64,000 nucleotides of DNA from Roseovarius sp. THAF27 (lineage in GTDB: Bacteria; Pseudomonadota; Alphaproteobacteria; Rhodobacterales; Rhodobacteraceae), in assembly GCF_009363655.1 (NCBI RefSeq), contig NZ_CP045393.1:496001-560000 (forward strand), in the 5' to 3' direction. A model generated the notes under the pieces. It was given only the letters and a program-made list of their open reading frames with translations. It ran no database searches and was not told where the DNA came from. Position numbers and translations under genes: made by a program. Of this stretch, positions 27,713 through 37,214 are shown one piece after another. Positions within the stretch are counted from its first letter, which is position 1. Each line of letters opens with the position of its first letter.

Positions 27713-28295
27713 TGGACTGCCGGAGGAAATCCGGGCCTGCCGTATCTGCGCCGAGCGCTTTGCCGCGACACATACCGCGCACGAACCCCGCCCGGTGGTC
27801 TGGTTCCGGCCCGGTGCGCGCATCCTGATCGCGGGACAGGCGCCGGGCCTAAGGGTGCACAAGTCCGGCAGGCCCTTCGACGACCCGTCTGGTGACAGGT
27901 TGCGCGACTGGTTGGGCATGTCGTCGGAGGAATTCTATGACAAGAATCGCGTTGCGATTATACCGATGGCGTTCTGTTTCCCGGGATATGATGCCAAGGG
28001 GTCGGACCTGCCACCGCCCGCGATCTGCGGTCGGACATGGCATGACCGGGTCATGGCGGCACTGGGCGACGTGCGGCTTCGGGTGATCGTGGGCGGCTAT
28101 TCGCATCGCTATCATCTGGGTGCGAAGGGATCGGTGACAGAAACGGTGCGCAACTGGCGGGATCATGCGCCCGGGGTTTTCCCCTTGCCGCACCCATCGT
28201 GGCGCAATACCGGCTGGCTGAAGAAACACCCGTGGTTCGAAGCAGATGTGCTGCCGGCCCTGCGGACTGAAGTGAGGCGTGCACTGGATGACTGA
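27705..28295 (+). CDS. uracil-DNA glycosylase family protein, Fe-S type
   Basis: A 196-residue member of the uracil-DNA glycosylase superfamily. It has LIAGQAPGLRVHKSGRPF (motif A, GQAPG) and LPHPSWRN (motif B, with the His). Four cysteines (12, 15, 91 and 108) have the CxxC...C-x16-C spacing of the [4Fe-4S]-containing family 4/5 enzymes. TTG at 27705 overlaps the pncA stop and is the only suitable start. The substrate is probably uracil in DNA, but family 4, 5 or a narrower branch cannot be told apart here. Confidence 0.82.
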   Translation: MPDGLPEEIRACRICAERFAATHTAHEPRPVVWFRPGARILIAGQAPGLRVHKSGRPFDDPSGDRLRDWLGMSSEEFYDKNRVAIIPMAFCFPGYDAKGSDLPPPAICGRTWHDRVMAALGDVRLRVIVGGYSHRYHLGAKGSVTETVRNWRDHAPGVFPLPHPSWRNTGWLKKHPWFEADVLPALRTEVRRALDD

Positions 28296-29064
28296 GACGA
28301 CACATTTGGACCGGGCCCATGCGGCGATGGAGGCCGGCGACGAGGCCGCGCGCCTGCGGTATTACCAGACGCTGGCCGCGGCAGAGCTGTTCCTGCTGCT
28401 GGAAGCGGAGGCGCAGGAGGACGATGTCGTGCCGCAGGCTTTCGAGGTGGAAGGGCAGACCTTCGTACTGGCCTTCGACACCGAGGAGCGCCTGTCCGGG
28501 TTTGCCGGTAACGAGGCGCATTACGTCGCCCTTTCCGGCCGGGCCGTGGCCGAGATGCTGGCCGAGGCGGGGCTGGGGCTGGGGCTGAACCTGGAGGCAG
28601 GTCCACAGGCGGCCCTGTTGCCGAATGCGGCGATGGTCTGGTTGGCCGAGACACTGGCCGAGGGGCCGGAAGAGGTGGAGGCGCAACCGCAGTCGTTTCA
28701 TCCCCCGAAGGGTCTGCCAGAAGAACTGGTCACGGCGCTGGATGCCCGACTGGCCGCGGCGGGTGGGTTGGCGGAGCTGGCTTATCTGGTTGGCGTGACC
28801 TACGAGAACGGCACCACCGGACATTTGCTGGGCGTCGTGGATGCGGTGCCGGGGGCCGATGCCGCCATCGCGCGCGCCGTGTCGGACGTTCTGGCGCTTT
28901 CCGGGCTCGAGGCGGCGCTTCTGGACGTGGGGTTCTTTCGCAGCACCGACCCGGCGGCGGCGCGTATGGCCTTGGTCGGATTGCGTTTCGATCTGCCAAA
29001 GCCCGAAGAGACCGTCCGTCCGGCGCCTGGGACCGACCCGGAAAAACCGCCGAAACTGAAATAA
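28288..29064 (+). CDS. SseB family protein
   Basis: A 258-residue acidic protein with the two-part SseB layout: an N-terminal domain (AELFLLLEAEAQEDDVVPQAFEVEGQ..VLAFDTEERLSGF) and a C-terminal domain (LPEELVTALDARL..LAELAYLVGVTYENG). The biochemical function of the family is not established. It begins 8 bases before the UDG stop, so pncA, UDG and this gene form one plus-strand unit that ends at the palindrome at 29096-29116. Confidence 0.82.
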   Translation: MTETTHLDRAHAAMEAGDEAARLRYYQTLAAAELFLLLEAEAQEDDVVPQAFEVEGQTFVLAFDTEERLSGFAGNEAHYVALSGRAVAEMLAEAGLGLGLNLEAGPQAALLPNAAMVWLAETLAEGPEEVEAQPQSFHPPKGLPEELVTALDARLAAAGGLAELAYLVGVTYENGTTGHLLGVVDAVPGADAAIARAVSDVLALSGLEAALLDVGFFRSTDPAAARMALVGLRFDLPKPEETVRPAPGTDPEKPPKLK

Positions 29065-29095
29065 TCGGGCGCGTATTCTTTCAAAGAAAACGGCA

Positions 29096-29116
29096 CGGAA
29101 TTTTCAGAAAATTCCG
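29096..29116. terminator. bidirectional palindromic terminator
   Basis: CGGAATTTTC and GAAAATTCCG form a perfect 10-bp inverted repeat around a single A. It lies between the convergent SseB gene (stop 29064) and ghrA (stop 29160), and has the same A-arm/T-arm design as the palindromes at 24394 and 58678. Confidence 0.8.
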
Positions 29117-29159
29117 AGGCGCTTCTTACCCCCGTCTCGTGATTGCGTAAGGCCGGTTC

Positions 29160-30095
29160 TCAATAGCCGAGGTTGCGGTCGACGAGGTGCAAGAGTGGCT
29201 CGCCCGCTTCGCCGCGGCGGATATTCTCGGCAATCACCTCTGCGGCGGTGTCAGCGCGGGTTTCAGACGCGATATGAGGCGTGACCGTGACGCGGGGATG
29301 GGCCCAGTAAAGGTGCTCGGGCGGCAACGGCTCGGTGCGGAAGACGTCCAGCGTGGCATGGGCGATATGCCCGGAGTCGAGAGCAGCAATTAGCGCGTCG
29401 TCGTCGATCAAAGACCCGCGGCCGGGGTTGATGAGAAATCCGCCGGCTGGCATGCTGGACAAAGCAGCGGCGTCGATGAGGTTCTCGGTTTGCGGGGTAT
29501 AGGGCACCAGCAGCACGACGATCTGTGCGGTCTCCAGCGCCCGAGCGAAGCCGTCGTCCCCTGAGAGGCAAGTGATGCCCGGGATTTCCTTCTGGCTACG
29601 TGACCAGCCGGTGACCGGAAAGCCCAGATGCGCGAGCGTTTCTGCGCATGCGCGCCCCAGCGCCCCGAGGCCGAGGATGGTGACGGGGCGGTCCTTGGCG
29701 AGGGGCGGCGTCTCGTTGCGCCAGGTGCCATCCTGCCCAAGTATGTGTTCGTCCATGCCAAGGTGATGCCTCAGCGTTTGTCCGGTGACCCATTCGACCA
29801 TGCCCCGTTCCAGCCCGTCGTCGACCATACGGGTCAGCGGCTGCGTCAGGGTCTCGTTGCCGGTGATTTCTTCGACCCCGGCCCACAGGTTCAAAACACC
29901 CTTGGTGCGCGTGTAGGGCGTAAAGTCCCGTAGCCTGGAATTCGGCGCGTAAACGATGTAGTCCACCTGCTCCGGGGGGATTTCCATCGACAGGTTATAG
30001 TCCTTGAGACCCGCCGCTTCGAACGCTGTGCGCAGGGGTGTTTCGTATTCCGCCCAGCGTTCGGGCCGGGCGGCGAAGAGAATGTTTAGAGACAT
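29160..30095 (-). CDS. ghrA: glyoxylate/hydroxypyruvate reductase A
   Basis: A 311-residue D-2-hydroxyacid dehydrogenase that reduces glyoxylate and hydroxypyruvate with NADPH. It has the Rossmann motif ILGLGALGRACAETL, the substrate-binding loop LWAGVEEITGN, the catalytic Arg in NPGRGSLIDD, the Glu in VFRTEPLP, and the catalytic His in VTPHIASET. The ATG at 30095 lies 5 bases after the rodA stop, so it is the last gene of the mre-rod transcript, although its metabolic role is unrelated. Confidence 0.9.
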   Translation of the reverse strand: MSLNILFAARPERWAEYETPLRTAFEAAGLKDYNLSMEIPPEQVDYIVYAPNSRLRDFTPYTRTKGVLNLWAGVEEITGNETLTQPLTRMVDDGLERGMVEWVTGQTLRHHLGMDEHILGQDGTWRNETPPLAKDRPVTILGLGALGRACAETLAHLGFPVTGWSRSQKEIPGITCLSGDDGFARALETAQIVVLLVPYTPQTENLIDAAALSSMPAGGFLINPGRGSLIDDDALIAALDSGHIAHATLDVFRTEPLPPEHLYWAHPRVTVTPHIASETRADTAAEVIAENIRRGEAGEPLLHLVDRNLGY

Positions 30096-30100
30096 GAAAC

Positions 30101-31240
30101 CTACCGGGGTCTGTGGATGTGGGCACTCTGCACCAAGCCGAAGCCCAGCATCAGGATGAGCATGGCCGAGCCACCGTAGCTGACCAGGGGAAGCGGTACG
30201 CCGACCACGGGAGCCAGTCCCATGACCATCGACATGTTGACCGCGAAGAACAGAAAGAACGTCACCGCGACGCCAAGCGTCAGGAGTGACGAGAACCGAT
30301 CGCGGTTCGCCAGTGCGGACGCGACGCAGAAGACGATGATCAGCGCATAAAGCGCAAGCAAGGACACCGCGCCGACAAAGCCGAATTCTTCGGCCAGCGT
30401 TGTGAAGATGAAGTCGGTGTGCTTTTCGGGCAGGAAGTTCAGGCGCGATTGCGTGCCTTGCATGAACCCGCGCCCCGTCCAACCGCCGGATCCGAGCGCG
30501 ATCTTGGACTGGGTGATGTGATAGCCCGCGCCTAGTGGATCCGAGGCCGGGTCGAGGAACGTGTCGATACGGCGGTACTGGTAGTCGGCCAGCAATTGCC
30601 AGTCGGTGCCGCGGCTGTTGAAGACCGCCGTCACAAGCCCGCCGATCGCGGTGAGGACAACCGCGAAATAGGCCCAGTGTACGCCCGCGAGAAACATGAT
30701 CAGCCCCCCGCCGGTGATGAGCAGGATCGAGGTGCCAAGGTCGGGCTGACGCAGCACCAGCGCAACGGGTATGAGGATCAGTATGACCGGCAGCAACACC
30801 CAGAGCGGGCGCGAGGTCTTTTTTATCGGCAGCCAGTCGTAATATGCGGCGAGCAGCATCACCAGCGTGACCTTCATCAGTTCCGATGGTTGCAGGCGCA
30901 TGAATCCCAGGTCGATCCAGCGTTGCGCGCCCTTGCCCTCGACGCCCACAAGCTCCACTCCGACGAGCAGGAGAACCGATATCGCGTAGGCCAGCACGGA
31001 CATGTTGCGCCAGAACCAGATCGGAACCATCGCCACGACGAACATCACCGCGAAGCCGAGCGCATAGCGTTTCGCCTGCGGCTCGGCCCAGGGATTGAAC
31101 GATCCGCCGGCCACCGAATAGAGCATCAGGATGCCGATTGCGGCAACGGCCGTCAGCAAGAGCGCCAGCGGCCAGTTGAGGTAGAGCACCTTTCGGACAC
31201 CGGAAGGCGTGTGCTTGACGGTATATTCCAGATAGCTCAC
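30101..31240 (-). CDS. rodA: rod shape-determining peptidoglycan polymerase RodA
   Basis: SEDS-family glycosyltransferase that polymerises glycan strands for cell elongation with PBP2. The 379-residue protein has about ten transmembrane segments, the GAQRWIDLGFMRLQPSELMKV loop, LPEKHTDFIF, and the C-terminal PLVSYGGSAML signature. The GTG start at 31240 (VSYLEYTVK) matches the family N-terminus; upstream in-frame sequence is mrdA in another frame. It lies 10 bases after mrdA. Confidence 0.94.
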   Translation of the reverse strand: MSYLEYTVKHTPSGVRKVLYLNWPLALLLTAVAAIGILMLYSVAGGSFNPWAEPQAKRYALGFAVMFVVAMVPIWFWRNMSVLAYAISVLLLVGVELVGVEGKGAQRWIDLGFMRLQPSELMKVTLVMLLAAYYDWLPIKKTSRPLWVLLPVILILIPVALVLRQPDLGTSILLITGGGLIMFLAGVHWAYFAVVLTAIGGLVTAVFNSRGTDWQLLADYQYRRIDTFLDPASDPLGAGYHITQSKIALGSGGWTGRGFMQGTQSRLNFLPEKHTDFIFTTLAEEFGFVGAVSLLALYALIIVFCVASALANRDRFSSLLTLGVAVTFFLFFAVNMSMVMGLAPVVGVPLPLVSYGGSAMLILMLGFGLVQSAHIHRPR

Positions 31241-31250
31241 GGCGCAGCCC

Positions 31251-33194
31251 TCATGCCCGGTCGTTGTCTTCGCCGCCATGGCGATCGAGTCGCGAACGCA
31301 GCTGTTCCTGCTGTGTCTGGATACGGCCGCGATCCTTCGAGGGATAAGCCTCGAGAGGGGGGTCTTCGCCATAGAGCGCCTGAAGCGTGATGTCGCGTGC
31401 GATCGGTGCCGCGACCGAGGAGCCGCCGCCGCCATGCTCCACGATCACGGCAACCGCCACCCTGGGCGCTTCGTAAGGCGCGAAGTTGACGTAGAGCGCG
31501 TGGTCGCGGCGCTCCCACGGCAAGTCTTCGTTGCGAAAGACGCCGCGGGCGCGTTCTGCCGCGGTGATGTTGCGGACCTGGCTGGTGCCGGTCTTGCCGG
31601 CCATTCGGAAGGCGTCTTCGATGATGCGGCTGCCATAGGCTGTGCCGCGCCGGTTGTTGGACACGGCATACATCGCGCGGCGCACCTCGCGCAGGTTATT
31701 TTCGTTCAATCCAAGGGATTCGCTGGGCTTGGGCGGTTCCTCGACGCCATCGACCGAACGCACGAGGCGCGGCGAGACAGACCGCCCGGTGGCGAGGCGC
31801 GCGGTCATGACGGCCAGTTGCAAAGGAGAACTGAGCACATACCCTTGGCCAATGGCGGCGTTGGCGGTGTCGCCGATCCGCCAGTCCTCGCCGCGTGTCG
31901 TGGCCTTCCACAGCTTGTTCGGGATCAGGCCTTTCGCCACGGACGTCATCGGCAGATCGTGTTCCACGCCGAGTCCCAGCTTGCGCGCCATCTCGGCCAT
32001 CTTGTCGATGCCGACACGCAGGGCGAGGTCGTAATAGTAGACGTCGCAGCTTTCGCGCAGCGAGCGGTGCAGGTCGACGTTGCCGTGTCCGGCCCGCTTC
32101 CAGCAGTGGAAGCGACGGTTCGAGACCTTGAGGAAGCCGGGGCAATAGACCGTCTCGTTCGGATCGACCTGCCCATCCTCGAGCGCGGCCAGCGCCGTGA
32201 TCATCTTGAAGGTTGAGCCGGGCGGGTAGACGCCCTGTACGGTCTTGTTGGGCAGAGGGCGGTACTTGTTCTCCAGCAGCGAGGAATAATCCGCCTGCGA
32301 GATACCGCGCACGAAAAGGTTGGGGTCGTAGCCGGGGGTCGACGCGCAGGCCATCAGGTCGCCGGTTTCGCAATCCATCACGACGGCGGCGGCACTTTCA
32401 CCCTCCAGCCGGGCGGTCACGTAGGATTGAAGCGCGTTGTCGATCGTCAACTGGATGTCCGCGCCGGCCTCGCCCTCGACCCGATCAAGCTCGCGCATGA
32501 CGCGGCCGGCGGCGTTGACCTCGACACGCTTGGTGCCGGCCTTGCCGCGCAGAGAATCCTCGCGTCGGCGTTCCAGGCCGATCTTGCCGATCTGGAAGCG
32601 TGGAATCAGAAGCAGCGCGTCGGGCGCGTCGATGCGTTCCAGGTCCCGGTCGCTGACCGGCCCCACATAGCCCACGACGTGCGAGTAATCCGCGCCCATC
32701 GGGTAATGCCGCGACAGGCCCACCTCGGGGGTGACGCCGGGCAGGGCCGGTGCGTTCACCGCGACACGGCTGATATCTTCCCAGCTTACGCGGTCGGCCA
32801 CGGTCACCGGCGTGTCACCGCGCAGCTTCGCCAGGTCCTCGCGCGCCTTCTCCAGCTCCTCGGGGTTCAGCCGCACCAGTTTGGACAGCCTGGCGATCAC
32901 GTCTTCGACATCGCCGGCCTGCTCTCGGATGAGGTTGATCCGGTAGGAGGGAATATTCTCGGCGATGACCCTGCCGCTGCGATCAAAGATACGGCCGCGC
33001 GATGGGGGGATCAGGTGGATGTTGATCCTGTTCTCATCGGCCAAGAGCCGGAACTGGTCGGCCTGATCGACCTGAAGGTAGCGCATCCGCAAACCCAGCA
33101 AGCCCACGACCCCGGCCATGCCGCCACCCAGCACGAGGCCGCGGCGGGTGATCTTCTTCTGGCTCTCGGTGTTGTCGCGGGTGGGGCGTTTCAT
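31251..33194 (-). CDS. mrdA: penicillin-binding protein 2 (elongasome transpeptidase)
   Basis: Class B PBP that cross-links peptidoglycan during elongation. The 647-residue protein has one N-terminal transmembrane segment (residues about 19-37), a dimerisation/pedestal domain (PPSRGRIFDRSGRVIAEN), and the transpeptidase domain with PPGSTFKM (nucleophilic Ser), ESCD (SxN-like motif) and GKTGTSQ. Its ATG overlaps the mreD stop by 4 bases. Works with RodA, encoded directly downstream. Confidence 0.95.
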   Translation of the reverse strand: MKRPTRDNTESQKKITRRGLVLGGGMAGVVGLLGLRMRYLQVDQADQFRLLADENRINIHLIPPSRGRIFDRSGRVIAENIPSYRINLIREQAGDVEDVIARLSKLVRLNPEELEKAREDLAKLRGDTPVTVADRVSWEDISRVAVNAPALPGVTPEVGLSRHYPMGADYSHVVGYVGPVSDRDLERIDAPDALLLIPRFQIGKIGLERRREDSLRGKAGTKRVEVNAAGRVMRELDRVEGEAGADIQLTIDNALQSYVTARLEGESAAAVVMDCETGDLMACASTPGYDPNLFVRGISQADYSSLLENKYRPLPNKTVQGVYPPGSTFKMITALAALEDGQVDPNETVYCPGFLKVSNRRFHCWKRAGHGNVDLHRSLRESCDVYYYDLALRVGIDKMAEMARKLGLGVEHDLPMTSVAKGLIPNKLWKATTRGEDWRIGDTANAAIGQGYVLSSPLQLAVMTARLATGRSVSPRLVRSVDGVEEPPKPSESLGLNENNLREVRRAMYAVSNNRRGTAYGSRIIEDAFRMAGKTGTSQVRNITAAERARGVFRNEDLPWERRDHALYVNFAPYEAPRVAVAVIVEHGGGGSSVAAPIARDITLQALYGEDPPLEAYPSKDRGRIQTQQEQLRSRLDRHGGEDNDRA

Positions 33195-33730
33195 GTCCGG
33201 CCTCCGAGTGCATCGATATCGCCGGGTGCCAGTTTACGCACTCCGAACACCGATTGCGAGACCAGCACGACAAGAGGATAACAAATCATCGTCATGACCA
33301 GTTGGATGAAGCTGAGGCCAAGCGGCGCTTGGTCGACCAGCAGAACCGCAAGGATGGTGCGGTAGGCCAGCGTCATGATCACCAGCGTCGTGGCGACCGA
33401 AACCCATTCCACCGCAAAGGTCAGATCGCGCAGGCCGATATGGCGCGCGCGCAGGGCTTCGGCGGCAATCAGCACCAGCGCGGCCCAAAGGCCGGGAGGA
33501 CGGTGGAACATCAGGTCCCCCAGAAGGATCACGCCGGCCACCAGCAGCGGCGGCACGTATTCCGGACGCCGCAATATCCATGCGAAGGTCAGCGCAACGA
33601 TCAGGTCAGGGCCGGCCCAGCCGCGGGGCAGCGTCTGCATGGGCAGAAGGCTGAAGAACATGATGAAGAGCCCCAGCCCAAGGTACAGCAGGCGCATCGT
33701 CCATAGTTGCAACGCGGCATTGTCACCCAT
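33191..33730 (-). CDS. mreD: rod shape-determining protein MreD
   Basis: A 179-residue inner-membrane protein with about five hydrophobic segments and the GPDLIVALTFAWILRRPEYVP region of alphaproteobacterial MreD. It couples MreC to the elongation machinery. It starts 8 bases inside the end of mreC and overlaps mrdA by 4 bases. Identification rests on membrane pattern plus position, as MreD is weakly conserved. Confidence 0.88.
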   Translation of the reverse strand: MGDNAALQLWTMRLLYLGLGLFIMFFSLLPMQTLPRGWAGPDLIVALTFAWILRRPEYVPPLLVAGVILLGDLMFHRPPGLWAALVLIAAEALRARHIGLRDLTFAVEWVSVATTLVIMTLAYRTILAVLLVDQAPLGLSFIQLVMTMICYPLVVLVSQSVFGVRKLAPGDIDALGGRT

Positions 33731-34664
33731 CGATCGCCTCGCTGGTCTGCGCTTCGGCAGGCAGTTGCGGCTCGGGATCGGGGTCGGCGCCCTGCACGAT
33801 CGGAACGGACGGCTGGATCAGGCTGCCGGGGTCCAGAACGCGCTCGTGCCCGTAGTTGCGCAGCACGCGCAGGAATTCGAGCCGCTCGTAATCGGCCGCC
33901 AAACGGACCCGCACTCGACCGCCCGGATCTTCGGCCACCTGGCCAACCAGCAAACCTGCCGGAAACACCTCGCCGTCGCCTGAGGTCAGCACCCGGTCGC
34001 CGGGGCGCACCTTATCGGCATCCTCGATAAAGTCGATGGGCGGCGACGCGGTGTTGTCGCCGATCAAAAGCGCCTGCTGGCCGGAGGGCTGAATCGTCAC
34101 CGGTATGCGGCTGGACGTATCGGTCAGCAGGATCACCCTTGCGGTATTGTCGCCGACGCCGGAAATGCGTCCCACCAGGCCCAGCCCGTCCATCGCGGCC
34201 CAGCCGTCGACGATGCCGTCGCGACCACCCACGTTGATCAGCACCGACTGCCGGAACGGCGAGCCGCTGTCGGCGAGCACCACGCCGGTGACAAATGTCA
34301 GGCGCGGGTCAAGCTGAACATTGTTGAGGTCAAGCAGGCGGGCGTTCTCTTGCTCCAGTTGCAGCGCGGCCTCTTTCCAGGCTTTCATCTGCTGCAACTC
34401 GCGGCGCAGTTCCTGGTTCTGCTGGTAGATGCGCTGGTAGCTCTGGAAATCGCGCAGGATGTTGACGGCTCCGGTGACCGGCGCCATCGCCCAGTCGAAG
34501 CTGGGCACGACCCGGTCGATCACCTGGGCGCGGAAGCGTTCGACACGGGGGCTGTCGATGCGCCACAACAGGAACAGGCCTATCAGGCACAACACCAGAA
34601 GCCCCAGAAGCAGGCGCTTCAGGGGGGCAGTGTATTCGCTGCCTTGATTGCGGTCCTTTGCCAA
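33723..34664 (-). CDS. mreC: rod shape-determining protein MreC
   Basis: A 313-residue bitopic protein: a transmembrane helix at about residues 17-34, a coiled-coil stretch at about 75-110 (YQRIYQQNQELRRELQQMK), then the two-barrel periplasmic domain (GRDGIVDGWAAMDGLGLVGRI and PGDRVLTSGDGEVFPAGLLVG). The acidic, proline-rich C-terminal tail (after residue 280) is variable. In the elongasome it scaffolds PBP2. It lies 27 bases after an unrelated secreted gene that separates it from mreB. Confidence 0.93.
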   Translation of the reverse strand: MAKDRNQGSEYTAPLKRLLLGLLVLCLIGLFLLWRIDSPRVERFRAQVIDRVVPSFDWAMAPVTGAVNILRDFQSYQRIYQQNQELRRELQQMKAWKEAALQLEQENARLLDLNNVQLDPRLTFVTGVVLADSGSPFRQSVLINVGGRDGIVDGWAAMDGLGLVGRISGVGDNTARVILLTDTSSRIPVTIQPSGQQALLIGDNTASPPIDFIEDADKVRPGDRVLTSGDGEVFPAGLLVGQVAEDPGGRVRVRLAADYERLEFLRVLRNYGHERVLDPGSLIQPSVPIVQGADPDPEPQLPAEAQTSEAIDG

Positions 34665-34691
34665 ACTTGTCCCTTCGCTTCCAGGATCGGC

Positions 34692-35108
34692 TTATTCTAG
34701 CACAGTGCAGGTGATGTCTTCGAATCCGTTCACGTAGTTGACGACCCGTGTACCGTCTTGCAGGGTCCCATACACCACGACCGAGCGGCGATGCGTCGTT
34801 ATGCCGTCGATTGTGACTCCGAAAATCGTCATCTCTGCGGGCCCCGAGATCGGGTCCTCATAGAAGATGGACAGCTTGAAATTTTCATCATGCGGGCGCA
34901 GACCGACGACCTTTCCCGGAACGGTCTCGCCATAGGTGGTCGTGACCTCGGCGCTGGCATCAGCCCATTTGATCAGTGTCCGCAGGATCACGCCGCTGGC
35001 GTTTTCCCTGTGAACGCACTCGCCCGTGCGCGGCAGGGCGGACCCCGCGTGCCCGGCAGAAGCCAGAAGCGTCAGCACAAGGGACAGGATCATGAAACGC
35101 GGCATCAT
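34692..35108 (-). CDS. secreted protein of unknown function, inserted between mreB and mreC
   Basis: A 138-residue protein with a signal peptide (residues 1-21, cut after SAGHA) and a mature part predicted to be beta-rich with two cysteines (C31 and one near the C-terminus, EDITCTV) that could pair. I do not recognise the family. Starts MMPRF; AAAGGA lies just upstream, so either Met may be used. It sits 20 bases after mreB and 27 bases before mreC on the same strand, so it should be co-transcribed with the elongasome genes. Confidence 0.7.
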   Translation of the reverse strand: MMPRFMILSLVLTLLASAGHAGSALPRTGECVHRENASGVILRTLIKWADASAEVTTTYGETVPGKVVGLRPHDENFKLSIFYEDPISGPAEMTIFGVTIDGITTHRRSVVVYGTLQDGTRVVNYVNGFEDITCTVLE

Positions 35109-35128
35109 CCATCCTTTTGCAGAGCGGC

Positions 35129-36295
<1,167 letters not shown>

Positions 36296-36436
36296 TCAAA
36301 TTGCCGGGGGCGGCGTTATGTGGCAACAAGTTGGCTGAAGACGCGGACCATTCCTATGCGCGCATGAGCAACCAACAGGCGTTGCTTTCCTGTCAGGCGT
36401 TGAATTACTATTTCCCGGAGTTGGCAGGAGCCCGCG

Positions 36437-36832
36437 ATGCGAAACCAAATGACCGGCAACGCCGGGCTTTTCCACATTGCTTGGGAACTGACCCGACGTG
36501 GATGGAATGTAATGCCGACAGTGCGAAATGCGAGAGGTGCTGACCTCTATGCAGCGCCGTTGGATGATGAAGAAGCTGTGATTCCAATTCAGTCCAAAGC
36601 GTTGTCAAGGCGGGCCGCTGTCCCGTTGGGGACGGATCTAAGCCGTCTTCGGTCTCGGTGGTGGGTTATCACTTTGGGCGCGAACGACGATGACCCGACG
36701 TGTTTTGTTCTTTCGCTTGAAGAAGTGAAGGATTTATCTACTCAAGATAAGGGGAAAGGCCGTGCCTACTGGCTGGAAGCAAAGAATTACGAAAAGCCTG
36801 AGTTTCGTGAAGCATGGCATCGCTTAGTATAA
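36437..36832 (+). CDS. PD-(D/E)XK-like protein next to tRNA-Thr
   Basis: A 131-residue protein starting at ATG 36437 with AGGAG 6 bases upstream. Its pattern (NQMTGNAGLFHIAWELTRRGWN..PTVRNARGADLYAA..IPIQSKALSRR) matches an orphan family with a PD-(D/E)XK nuclease-like core: a helix Glu, GAD with the Asp, then a QxK triad. Later parts (RSRWWVITLG, CFVLSLEEVKDL, AYWLEAKNYEKPEFREAWHRL) also fit. Function is not established. GC content is visibly lower than in the flanking mreB and murA, and it abuts a tRNA gene, so acquisition by transfer is plausible. Confidence 0.75.
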   Translation: MRNQMTGNAGLFHIAWELTRRGWNVMPTVRNARGADLYAAPLDDEEAVIPIQSKALSRRAAVPLGTDLSRLRSRWWVITLGANDDDPTCFVLSLEEVKDLSTQDKGKGRAYWLEAKNYEKPEFREAWHRLV

Positions 36833-36873
36833 GCGCGGGCTTCCATGGGATAGCGTTTTGGGGAGACGAAATC

Positions 36874-36948
36874 TGGTGCTGCTGGGGAGGATTGAACTCC
36901 CGACCTCACCCTTACCAAGGGTGCGCTCTACCACTGAGCTACAGCAGC
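36874..36948 (-). tRNA. tRNA-Thr (anticodon GGT), CCA encoded
   Basis: The minus strand folds into a cloverleaf: acceptor arms GCTGCTG and CAGCAGC, D-arm AGCTCAGTGGTAGAGC, anticodon arm CACCC-TTGGTAA-GGGTG with anticodon GGT (threonine), and a TTC-containing T-arm (GTCGGGAGTTCAATCCTCCC region). The discriminator is A, and CCA is encoded (TGG at 36874-36876 on the plus strand). Reads ACC/ACT codons. Confidence 0.95.
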
Positions 36949-37037
36949 GCCGGTTCGTGGCGGGGTGATTAGACCGTTCCGAGTATTCGTGCAAGCGTAA
37001 TCTGGACGCTTTTTGGCGACTGCTGTAGACAGGCGGC

Positions 37038-37208
37038 ATGAGCACGAACCCCCCGCCCAAATCAGGCGCCAAACCCAAGCCAAGCCGCGAAGATCGGCTG
37101 AAGGCGGCGCTGAAGGCGAACCTGGCCCGTCGCAAGGCCCAGGCGCGCGGAAAGGCATCGGGGCAGGAGGGGTCGGAGGCAGGCCAGAACAAGAACAAGG
37201 GCGGATAA
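37038..37208 (+). CDS. 56-residue basic protein upstream of murA
   Basis: ATG at 37038 to TAA at 37206-37208 encodes a small Lys/Arg/Ala-rich protein with a Pro-rich start (MSTNPPPKSGAKPKPSRED) and a helix-forming middle (RLKAALKANLARRKAQAR). It ends 6 bases before murA, in the same direction, and a GGCGG precedes the start. The composition is protein-like and the position suggests co-transcription with murA. Function unknown. Confidence 0.65.
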   Translation: MSTNPPPKSGAKPKPSREDRLKAALKANLARRKAQARGKASGQEGSEAGQNKNKGG

Positions 37209-37214
37209 GACGAC

